6,329 bases of DNA from Chloroflexota bacterium (GTDB lineage Bacteria > Chloroflexota > Dehalococcoidia > Lucifugimonadales > Lucifugimonadaceae), in assembly GCA_009837685.1 (NCBI GenBank), contig VXTA01000107.1, positions 1 through 6,329 on the forward strand, written 5' to 3'. The notes under the pieces are model-generated. The model was not told the origin of the DNA and made no database searches. It saw nothing but the letters and a program-made list of their open reading frames with translations. Numbering within the stretch: the stretch's first letter is position 1; each line of letters starts with the position of its first letter. Shown here in pieces: positions 1-5,933 of this stretch. Made by a program: the position numbers and the translations under genes.

Positions 1-1
1 G

Positions 2-1035
2 GCTTCGGGGGCCAGTGGGTATTCGGCGGGGATGCTGACGCCTTATTCGGGTTCTAATGATCCGGGGTTGCTGGCGCTTTCAGTGCTTCGTTGAAACTTC
101 ACGCGGAGCTTGCTGAGGAGTTGCCGGCGGTTACTGGGATCGATCATGGGTACGACATGGTGCCATATCTTCGGTGCACGTTTGCTGAATCTGGGTACAA
201 CGAGGCTAGACAGTTCATGGATGATCGCGTCGCGGATGGTCTCGAAGCTGAGTGGCTGACCGGTAATGAGGCGCGGTCGGTGTGCGATTGGTTGAGTGAT
301 GAGGTCGAGGGGGCGTGCCTCACCTCGATCGAGCCTTCTGTTGATTCGCGGCTGCTGACGCAGTCGGTGCTGAAGGCGGCTGAGATTGGTGGGGCGAGGT
401 TGGTGGAAGGCGAGGTGGTGGCTTTTCACCCTCACCCCGACCCTCTCCCATCAAGGGAGAGGGGGAGCAGAGGCGTAGCCCTCACTGATGGATCGACTAT
501 TGAGGGGGATGTGGTAGTGCTGGCGATGGGGCCTTGGTCGAAGAATGCGAGTGGCTGGTTGGGGTATGAGATTCCGGTGGAGCCGCAGAAGGGTGAGCTT
601 CTTTATATGTACACGGGGGACGGTCATCCGAAACCGCCAGTGACGATGCACAACATGGATGACGGCGGAGTGATCTTCCCGCGGCGTCTCTCTCCGACGA
701 TACTCGGTGCGACTAAAGAGGATGGCAAGGGTTACGACCGCGAGCCGTCGGACTACGCTTGGGAGTTCATAATCCCGCGCGTTCAGCGACTTTCTCCGCT
801 AGTAGATAGATCGGTCGTCTCGCATCAGACGGCGTGCCTGCGCCCGATGCCTGCGGACGGCAAGCCGTACGTCGGCGCAGCGCCTGGTTGGGACAACGTC
901 TACATAGCGTCTGGGCACTGGTCAGAGGGCGTTCACTACGGTCCGTTGACGGGCAAATCGATAGCCGAGTTGATCACGGATGGGGAGACGTCGATCGATA
1001 TTGCGGCGATTGATGTGGGGCGGGTTGAACTATGA
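2..1035 (+). CDS. FAD-dependent oxidoreductase, DAO/ThiO-like; 5'-truncated, with an apparent frameshift
   Basis: The protein resembles the D-amino-acid oxidase/glycine oxidase family (pfam01266), flavoenzymes that oxidise amines or amino acids with FAD. The Rossmann GxGxxG end lies upstream of the window. Positions 2-91 read, in one frame, a typical family segment (ASGASGYSAGMLTPYSG, then SNDPGLLALSVLR) before a TGA at 92-94. The frame one base back continues directly with LKLHAELAEELPAVTGIDHG, so one base seems to be missing near 91. If the break is real, translation could only restart internally, for example at TTG 91. Family marks follow: a GPWS motif at 529-540, a CLRPMPADGKPYVG motif from 835, and a SGHWSEGVHYGPLTG FAD-binding end at 910-954. 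A palindromic repeat (426-464) is translated in frame as an extra loop of about 13-16 residues. The stop TGA at 1033-1035 lies in another repeat. The exact substrate cannot be told. The family call is firm; whether the gene is intact is open. Confidence 0.88.
426..464 (-). repeat. Palindromic repeat A, copy 1 (inside the oxidoreductase gene)
   Basis: A perfect 9-bp inverted repeat, CCCTCTCCC (441-449) and GGGAGAGGG (455-463), has a 5-nt loop ATCAA and is preceded by TCACCCTCACCCCGA. Read on the minus strand it matches copy 3 (5824-5862) with only two differences in 39 bases. It is translated in frame within the oxidoreductase as HPHPDPLPSRERG, a peptide recognisable from many annotated proteins that have swallowed this kind of repeat. 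Confidence 0.95.
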
Positions 1036-1065
1036 TTGCGATGATTTTTGATGATGGGCTATGAT
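1025..1065 (+). repeat. 41-bp ATGAT repeat, copy 1
   Basis: This stretch matches 5404-5444 at 39 of 41 bases, while the flanks on both sides differ, so the unit is well bounded. Inside it ATGAT occurs four times, starting at 1032, 1041, 1051 and 1061, a spacing of 9-10 bp or about one helical turn. Its first 11 bases supply the last codons and the TGA stop of the oxidoreductase gene. Confidence 0.9.
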
Positions 1066-1090
1066 GCTCCTCGCCCCGGCCCCTCTGGAT

Positions 1091-1137
1091 GGACGTTCCG
1101 TCCGCTGAAGCGCCGGCTTTCGCCGGAATGACGGGGA
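1091..1137 (-). repeat. VIPAKAG-type dispersed repeat with two hairpins, in a convergent gap
   Basis: Two small perfect hairpins lie here: GGACG-TTC-CGTCC (1091-1103) and CCGGC-TTTC-GCCGG (1113-1126), followed by AATGACGGGG. Read on the minus strand the segment begins CCCCGTCATTCCGGCGAAAG and translates as PVIPAKAG, the hallmark of a dispersed repeat common in many bacterial genomes. It sits between the converging oxidoreductase and PaREP1-like genes. The hairpins could help end transcription from either side, but no T-run follows them, so I do not call a terminator. Confidence 0.7.
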
Positions 1138-1152
1138 ATGGCAACTCGTCCC

Positions 1153-1512
1153 TTACGAGGTGTTTGCCTCGGTGAGGCGGTTGACCAGCTCGCTCACACG
1201 GCGCGACATTGCCAATACTTCGTCGTCGCGCAGTATTCCTTCGTAGAAGTTGACGTGCAGCAGATTGGCGGCGTTGAAGAGGTCGAGTATCTCTTTGTCG
1301 CCGGTCTCGTCGATGATGTTTCGCACTATGGCGAAGAAGTGGGCATGCGAATTGTGTTCCCATCCACGCTGCTGGGCAGTGGCTTTTAACGCCTGCGCCG
1401 CGGCGCCCCAGAACTTCTCGGAAGCTTGCACGAGGTCTCCAGCTTGAAGCTCGATGTGCGCCTGATCAAAGAGAGTGGACGAGGTTGCGAGGTATTTCTC
1501 GGCGGTTGTCAT
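1153..1512 (-). CDS. PaREP1/HEPN-like small helical protein
   Basis: A 119-residue, mostly helical protein with no signal peptide or membrane segment. Residues 25-45 (GDLVQASEKFWGAAAQALKA) match the pattern typical of the PaREP1 family, a HEPN-like group first noted in archaea: a gene-dose helix 'GDyvqAsEKlwkAa' followed by a second helix and an EHNSHAHF segment (52-60). The family's molecular function is not settled. HEPN relatives include RNases and nucleotidyltransferase partners, but I see no RxxxxH ribonuclease motif and no MNT partner gene beside it. The ATG at 1512 is chosen because conserved sequence begins just after it. The frame stays open upstream to 1719, but that part is Arg/Cys-rich and looks non-coding. 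A GTG at 1530 is an alternative start. No clear Shine-Dalgarno site is visible. The gene is transcribed convergently with the oxidoreductase and divergently from the large surface protein gene. Confidence 0.75.
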   Translation of the reverse strand: MTTAEKYLATSSTLFDQAHIELQAGDLVQASEKFWGAAAQALKATAQQRGWEHNSHAHFFAIVRNIIDETGDKEILDLFNAANLLHVNFYEGILRDDEVLAMSRRVSELVNRLTEANTS

Positions 1513-1649
1513 AGCTTGGAAGTCTATCACCGGGACGCGAGCGCAACGGAAAAGCAGGCTTTGTACGGGCATCCCCCGATCACTCGCTTCGGGAAAGGCG
1601 CAGGGGCGAAATCCTGTAGAATCTCTGCGAAAAGAGGCACGCCCATGTA

Positions 1650-1678
1650 TTGCGCGGTTTTGTGTACACTGGTATGAT
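1650..1678 (+). promoter_or_regulatory. Candidate sigma70-type promoter with extended -10, for the surface protein gene
   Basis: TTGCGC (1650-1655) and TATGAT (1673-1678) are separated by 17 bp. The -10 matches the consensus at five of six positions and is preceded by TGG, giving the extended TGnTATnAT form; the -35 is weak at three of six. Transcription would start near 1685, leaving a leader of about 97 nt before the GTG at 1782. The spacer holds the perfect 8-bp palindrome GTGTACAC (1662-1669), a possible operator half or an accident. Confidence 0.5.
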
Positions 1679-1697
1679 GTTTGCGTAAGTCGAAGAG

Positions 1698-1725
1698 GCG
1701 CGCGCTTGTTTCGATTCACGCGCGC
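1698..1725 (+). promoter_or_regulatory. GC-rich hairpin in the leader of the surface protein gene
   Basis: GCGCGCG (1698-1704) pairs perfectly with CGCGCGC (1719-1725) across a 14-nt loop. It would fold in the RNA leader about 57 nt before the start codon. A weaker 5-bp stem, ACAAG (1752-1756) with CTTGT (1763-1767), directly abuts the ribosome binding site. The structures might stabilise the messenger or tune its translation; no known riboswitch is recognised. Confidence 0.35.
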
Positions 1726-1767
1726 ATCAGACTGCTAACGACGGAATGGCGACAAGTCAAAGCTTGT

Positions 1768-1774
1768 AAAGGAA
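1768..1774 (+). promoter_or_regulatory. Ribosome binding site deciding the start at 1782
   Basis: AAAGGAA lies upstream of adjacent start codons GTG (1782) and ATG (1785). From the end of AAGGA (1773) there are 8 nt to GTG and 11 nt to ATG, so the GTG is slightly better placed. The choice changes the protein by only one residue. Confidence 0.6.
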
Positions 1775-1781
1775 ACACAAC

Positions 1782-4700
1782 GTGATGAAATCCCCTACAT
1801 CACTGATTAGGTTCAGGAACGCGGTGGGCGTGATGCTGGCTATGTCGGCAATCTTCGCCGTCGTCGTAAGCACCATCTCCATGCCCGGCGACAGGGCGTT
1901 CGGGCAGATGATGACGAATAGCGCGAAAGTTCAGGGCGCGCTGGATGATTTGGAAACTGCAGCGGCGGATCCTGACCTTCGCAACGGCGATCCGACTGCC
2001 GCAGCCGCCGACGATGATGGCAAGATCACTCTGCTACAGCGCGCTGTGGCTGCGATCCCTGCCGATATTGCGCCTGACACGGACAATGACGGTACCAGAG
2101 ACCAGACGACTCCCGGTACCGATGATCCGCTCTTCGCGATCGAAGTTGACAACCCGGCGGCTGAAGATGCCGGTACCGGGGAGACCGCCGCAAAGATAAG
2201 CATCAACGCAGCGCTAACTGATGGCGGTGGGAGTGCCGCGACTAACGGACTGAATGAGTATCTAACTGCCTTATCCGGCGCACGAGGACCGGTGGGAACA
2301 GATGGGACAGAGGCTTTTGAATTGGCGGCCGCGAATACCGCCTTCACCGCGTTGAGGGGAATGCTTTGGAACCACGACGTCGCAACTGACGCCGGTGGCA
2401 CTGACACTCCGTCACTGGCCCTAACTGATGCCACCAAGTCAACCTTGGACGGGTTGAACAACGGTTTGCTGACATCAACGCCTGCTGATCTAGCGGCTTT
2501 CAAGACATCGGTGGAAGACGCGCTGAAAAATGACGGGAACTGGTACCCGGACGACCCTGCCACCGCTCTACCGACAGCAAATGTTGCGGACGCTGATGGC
2601 GGTCCGGTTGTCATTGCGGACCGACTCAACGCCCTGTTCAACGACCAAGACAACGCTGATGCCGCCGATGACACTGGCGCGGTACACGATTTGAGTGATG
2701 CTCGAACTACCGAGAGCACTAACCTAGCTGGCGCGAAGGCGATCCTCGAGGCCGTAAAGATGGCCGTGGATGATGCTACCTTGCCAGCCGTTAACATGGC
2801 TATATACACAACAGATAGCAACCCAGAAAGCGACACTGAGGCGGAAGTAAAAGCGACAGCCGATATGAATCTGGCCACCGCCAAGATGCTGTTGATGGAG
2901 CTGGTAGGTCGGTTGAATGCCAGCAACGCTGAAGAGTTCACCGCGCTAGACGAGGTGGTCGCTCTGAGAACAGCGTTGTCAGGTGTTGGTGTCCCATCGG
3001 GCGGCGTGACGATGAAGAGGCTGGGTGCGATAGAGACTGCGTTGCTGAAGGACAACGTAGATACTCTTGACTTCGCTCACTCCTACAACCCATCAGCAGA
3101 CCCGCCGGTGGCGTGTGACGAAACCGCCACCACTGGGATGGATTGCCCGCTCACAGACATTCAAGACGACTCGCTCACGCACATCATCGCGGCGCTCGGC
3201 GAACTCTTCGATCTGGATGGAACCGACGCGCAGATGATGGCGGTCAGCGACCTCGATGCGTTGCTCGGCGCAGTGGACTATGCGGTTATGAAGACCATGT
3301 TCACGGACACTGGTAATACGCCCGACACGGCTAACGATCTAAGCAATGAGGCGATGGCCGTGAGTGACGCGCTGGCCGCGTTCGCAGCGGTCAAGTCCGC
3401 CTTGATGGCTAAGCACGTCAACCCCGCAGATGTCGATGCCGCCACCATGGCATTGAACACAATCGCGGATACCGATGTGGGAACTAGTCTGAATGGCATC
3501 ATCGAAGCCGCGGCGACGCAATTGAATACCGATCTGGTTCCTGATGACAAGGGTACGATAGACGTAACTGAGAACGCGTTGTTCACTGCGTTGCAATCCA
3601 GCATTTTGGCAAGTGCCCTCCCAGAAATGGCACACGCTACGGAAGCCGAAGTGACGGCCGCCGAACTGTCGATGGCGCTGGGGCTTACGCGTACAGACCC
3701 AACGGCTGCTGATACAGACCCCAACCCAACTACCGACGATACGTTGGCGACCGATGACTTCTCTGCATTCCTGAATAATGTGGCGATGCTGGAAGACATC
3801 ATCGATATGGTGGACTCCACTCCCGGTACCGATGGTAACCAGGGCGGTACGACTGCTTTGGATGCTCTTGTCACCGCGTTGGAAGCCACTGTCGTGGACA
3901 CCACTGACACCAGCGCAAACGGTAGCCTTGCCGCCGCTATGATTGCAGCGGAAGGTTTCAGGACCAACACACTTACGTACAACGACTTCTCAGCGATGGC
4001 GGCATTGCAGGACGCTCTTAGCGACCTCGCAACCGGTAACGGCGACCTCGATGCGATGGTCAAGGTAGCAAGGGATGCGCTGATCGCAGCCAACGACAAC
4101 AAGGCTGGATTGAGTGCCGACGCCCAAGCCGAGGTATCAACTGCGTATCAGGAACTCATCAGCAAGGGCAGCACCCAGCACGCTTTCGCCCAGAAGGCCG
4201 CTCTGCTAGAGCTTAAGTCCGCGCTCGAGACTGCTGGCGACGACTCCGAAGTTTTGGAGACGGCGATCCGGTCCGCGCTGACGACACAGTCGCCTCAGGA
4301 ACAGCAGGCGCAAGCGATGATCTCCCGCATCGAGCCCGCGATCCGCGGCGCTACCGTGTCTGGCGGCGACGTGATCACACTCGAAGTCGAGATATACGGT
4401 CTGCAGAACGTGATGGATCCGAAGCTGGCAGACGGTGTGACGTTCGATTGGGGCGACGCCTCATCCGACACTGGACCGTCGATCAGCTACAATGCGCCGA
4501 ATTCGCCCGGTACGCACAAGGTCACAGCATCGCTTGACTCCAACGAGTGCTACCACGCGGACAGCGATGAGCAGATGGAGAAGTGCTCGGCATCGTTCGA
4601 GATCCGAGTGCGCCGTCCGTCGGCTGAGCAAGAGCCTGACCCGGCTCCGGTCAACCCGCCTGGCGACATTCCTGAGCTCCTAGCGGACGACGGTGGCAAC

Positions 4701-5303
4701 CAGTACGCGGTGTTCACGCCTGAAGAGGGCGGTTCGTTCAGTGGCGAAGGCTACTCGATCACCGCTGCTGCTGGCGCGGTCCCGAACAACGAGTTCATCG
4801 GAATTCGAATGTCGGACGGCGGAGCGGCCTCGAACGCCGGCATGACGCACCAGCGCTACACGCTCGGTGGCAACATGTACGGTGTCCACGCGGTCGACAG
4901 CTCTGCGCAGGCAGTCAGCTCGTACGCGCTTGAGGACCCGGCCACGGTCTGTGTGCCGCTGCCGGACGCGTTGCGTCAGAACATCTCGGACTTGGCAGTG
5001 GTGGCGATCAATGGCGATGGTTCGCTGACGATCCTGTCCGCGCAGGTGCGGATAAGCGACGCTGGCACGATGGTATGTGGTGGCTTGAGCAACCTGCCAG
5101 CCTCAGTGGCGGTAGGTAGCGCAGGCGCTCCGGCAGCCATCCCGACGCCGACGCCAGAGCCCACGCCAGTGGCGCCCGACACCGGTGGCACGGCCCCGGC
5201 ATCGAGCACGATGGTCCTCTGGGCCCTGCTGCTTGGTATCGCAACGCTTGCCCTCGGCAGCGTGCTGGTAATCAGCCGCAGGCGCGAGAGCGTGCGGAAG
5301 TAA
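1782..5303 (+). CDS. Large secreted Ala/Asp/Thr-rich surface protein with Ig-like and ZU5-like domains and a sortase-like C-terminal anchor
   Basis: A 1173-residue protein whose parts all point to the cell surface. Residues 10-33 form a basic, then hydrophobic signal peptide, with likely cleavage at AFG-Q (41/42). Residues 43-840 are acidic and Ala/Thr-rich: predicted amphipathic helices separated by D/T/P/G-rich loops, including DTDNDGTRD near 99-107, which resembles a calcium-binding loop. Loose internal repeats show (DPTAA twice, TEAEV twice, TPGTD twice). Residues 853-946 look like an Ig/PKD-type domain (GVTFDWGD ... GTHKVTASL ... FEIRVRRPS), and 971-1112 like a ZU5-type beta domain. A PTPTPEPTP stalk, APDTG (1131-1135), a membrane segment (1144-1164) and SRRRESVRK resemble an LPXTG-type sorting signal. 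All six cysteines fall in three close or same-domain pairs (445/455, 923/935, 1057/1099), fitting disulfides outside the cell. No enzyme motif is visible. Adhesin or cell-envelope structural protein is my inference. It appears to be a single-gene unit with its own promoter and terminator. Confidence 0.88.
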   Translation: MMKSPTSLIRFRNAVGVMLAMSAIFAVVVSTISMPGDRAFGQMMTNSAKVQGALDDLETAAADPDLRNGDPTAAAADDDGKITLLQRAVAAIPADIAPDTDNDGTRDQTTPGTDDPLFAIEVDNPAAEDAGTGETAAKISINAALTDGGGSAATNGLNEYLTALSGARGPVGTDGTEAFELAAANTAFTALRGMLWNHDVATDAGGTDTPSLALTDATKSTLDGLNNGLLTSTPADLAAFKTSVEDALKNDGNWYPDDPATALPTANVADADGGPVVIADRLNALFNDQDNADAADDTGAVHDLSDARTTESTNLAGAKAILEAVKMAVDDATLPAVNMAIYTTDSNPESDTEAEVKATADMNLATAKMLLMELVGRLNASNAEEFTALDEVVALRTALSGVGVPSGGVTMKRLGAIETALLKDNVDTLDFAHSYNPSADPPVACDETATTGMDCPLTDIQDDSLTHIIAALGELFDLDGTDAQMMAVSDLDALLGAVDYAVMKTMFTDTGNTPDTANDLSNEAMAVSDALAAFAAVKSALMAKHVNPADVDAATMALNTIADTDVGTSLNGIIEAAATQLNTDLVPDDKGTIDVTENALFTALQSSILASALPEMAHATEAEVTAAELSMALGLTRTDPTAADTDPNPTTDDTLATDDFSAFLNNVAMLEDIIDMVDSTPGTDGNQGGTTALDALVTALEATVVDTTDTSANGSLAAAMIAAEGFRTNTLTYNDFSAMAALQDALSDLATGNGDLDAMVKVARDALIAANDNKAGLSADAQAEVSTAYQELISKGSTQHAFAQKAALLELKSALETAGDDSEVLETAIRSALTTQSPQEQQAQAMISRIEPAIRGATVSGGDVITLEVEIYGLQNVMDPKLADGVTFDWGDASSDTGPSISYNAPNSPGTHKVTASLDSNECYHADSDEQMEKCSASFEIRVRRPSAEQEPDPAPVNPPGDIPELLADDGGNQYAVFTPEEGGSFSGEGYSITAAAGAVPNNEFIGIRMSDGGAASNAGMTHQRYTLGGNMYGVHAVDSSAQAVSSYALEDPATVCVPLPDALRQNISDLAVVAINGDGSLTILSAQVRISDAGTMVCGGLSNLPASVAVGSAGAPAAIPTPTPEPTPVAPDTGGTAPASSTMVLWALLLGIATLALGSVLVISRRRESVRK

Positions 5304-5319
5304 AATAATCCCCATCCAT

Positions 5320-5358
5320 CCCCTCTCCCTCGATGGGAGAGGGCTAGGGTGAGGGTGA
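5320..5358 (+). repeat. Palindromic repeat A, copy 2
   Basis: CCCTCTCCC (5321-5329), loop TCGAT, GGGAGAGGG (5335-5343), then CTAGGGTGAGGGTGA. It differs from copy 3 at two of 39 positions. It begins 17 bases after the stop codon of the surface protein gene, so it is transcribed in that gene's 3' end ahead of the terminator. It has no T-tract of its own. Confidence 0.95.
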
Positions 5359-5360
5359 AT

Positions 5361-5394
5361 TAGGGGCAGGCCTTGTGCCTGCCCCTACGTTTTT
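5361..5394 (+). terminator. Strong intrinsic terminator after the surface protein gene
   Basis: An 11-bp perfect stem, TAGGGGCAGGC (5361-5371) with GCCTGCCCCTA (5377-5387), closes a 5-nt loop (CTTGT). CG and then five T (5390-5394) follow. This is a textbook rho-independent terminator about 60 nt past the stop codon at 5303. The left arm recurs exactly at 5752-5762, so the terminator is probably itself a dispersed repeat. Confidence 0.85.
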
Positions 5395-5403
5395 GTTGCC
5401 TTT

Positions 5404-5444
5404 TTGAACTATGATTTCGATGATTCTTGATGATGGGCTATGAT
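5404..5444 (+). repeat. 41-bp ATGAT repeat, copy 2
   Basis: The partner of 1025-1065, 39 of 41 bases identical. ATGAT again starts at four phased positions (5411, 5420, 5430, 5440). It lies just before the coiled-coil gene and covers its alternative upstream start codons (TTG 5427, ATG 5430, ATG 5433). Its last six bases, TATGAT, look like a -10 box, but the only TTG-type boxes are badly spaced (6 or 29 bp away). Confidence 0.9.
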
Positions 5445-5450
5445 TTTGGT

Positions 5451-5747
5451 ATGGCGACTAAAGACATGGAACGGGTATCGCATCTGGAAGGTGCGTATGA
5501 GCACATGGCTACGAAGGCTGAGCTCGCGACTCTGAACGGCGATTACCGGGTTCAGTTTGAGAGGATCGAGCATCGTTTCCAGTCGATCGAAGCAACGATG
5601 CGTTCGATGCAAGAAGTGCTCGTCCAGATCATGGAACGTCTGGATCGTATTGAGGACCGTCTGGATCGCCTTGAGAGTTTGAATACTCGGGCTATCGGCT
5701 TCCAGACTGAGGGCAGAACTCTGCGCGATGATGGTGACGATTACTAG
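5451..5747 (+). CDS. Small coiled-coil protein of unknown function
   Basis: From the ATG at 5451 this gives 98 residues. Residues 36-74 carry an unbroken a/d pattern of hydrophobic residues at 36, 39, 43, 46, 50, 53, 57, 60, 64, 67, 71 and 74, six heptads with no slip, so a parallel or antiparallel coiled coil is nearly certain. The last heptads (MERLDRIEDRLDRLESL) stem from a 21-bp near-tandem repeat: CGTCTGGATCG at 5637 and again at 5658. There is no signal peptide or membrane segment, and the tail is acidic (RDDGDDY). The short ATKAEL-type head recalls small bacterial coiled-coil proteins of unknown role. Start choice is uncertain: TTG 5427, ATG 5430 and ATG 5433 are in frame but lie in a dispersed repeat, and no Shine-Dalgarno site precedes any of them. 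The gene sits alone after a strong terminator. I cannot name a function. Confidence 0.65.
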   Translation: MATKDMERVSHLEGAYEHMATKAELATLNGDYRVQFERIEHRFQSIEATMRSMQEVLVQIMERLDRIEDRLDRLESLNTRAIGFQTEGRTLRDDGDDY

Positions 5748-5751
5748 GTTC

Positions 5752-5770
5752 TAGGGGCAGGCCGCGTAGG
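5752..5770 (+). repeat. Half copy of the terminator-type repeat
   Basis: TAGGGGCAGGC (5752-5762) is identical to the left arm of the terminator at 5361-5371, but the right arm is missing; instead CGCGTAGGGG follows. It lies immediately after the coiled-coil gene's stop codon. It looks like a decayed or recombined copy and should not work as a terminator. Confidence 0.6.
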
Positions 5771-5823
5771 GGAAAGGGGATCTTGGTACCGCTGTGGTTA
5801 CGCCACTCTCGCACAAATTGTGT

Positions 5824-5862
5824 CCCCTCTCCCTTGATGGGAGAGGGTTAGGGTGAGGGTGA
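5824..5862 (+). repeat. Palindromic repeat A, copy 3
   Basis: CCCTCTCCC (5825-5833), loop TTGAT, GGGAGAGGG (5839-5847), then TTAGGGTGAGGGTGA. It has the same orientation as copy 2 and is opposite to copies 1 and 4. The open frame of the downstream DUF559 gene extends back to a GTG at 5853 inside this repeat, which I consider too far upstream to be the true start. Confidence 0.95.
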
Positions 5863-5933
5863 GACGGGGATGCCGAGGGGCTGCTTTGGGTACCATCATC
5901 TTTGCTGTGGCGGGAGATGCCAAAAATCAGGAA

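Noticed and set aside
974..1363. Minus-strand open frame across the oxidoreductase end, containing VIPAKAG
   Set aside because: Arg-rich and overlapping two better genes; its only recognisable part is the translated dispersed repeat.
1617..1622. TAGAAT as a -10 box on the plus strand
   Set aside because: No -35 box at the right distance; TATGAT at 1673 is better supported.
1513..1719. N-terminal extension of the PaREP1-like protein
   Set aside because: The extra residues are Arg/Cys-rich with no family similarity and would overlap the likely promoter of the divergent gene.
1513..1781. Riboswitch or small RNA in the divergent region
   Set aside because: Only simple hairpins are seen; nothing matches a known riboswitch core and no terminator-like structure ends a small RNA.
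1931..3055. Long open frame on the minus strand (374 codons) inside the surface protein gene
   Set aside because: It is Ser/Ala/Val-rich, mirrors the Ala/Asp/Thr codons of the plus strand, and has no domain or ribosome site; the plus-strand gene has a signal peptide, domains and an anchor.
3278..4102. Second long minus-strand open frame (274 codons)
   Set aside because: It has the same low-complexity mirror composition, so it is a codon-bias shadow.
5316..5862. CRISPR array
   Set aside because: The repeats are palindromic, inverted or far apart, with genes between them and no regular spacers.
5853..5933. Upstream extension of the DUF559 protein from GTG 5853
   Set aside because: It starts inside a palindromic repeat and adds residues unlike the family, which normally begins close to the RARELRR segment.
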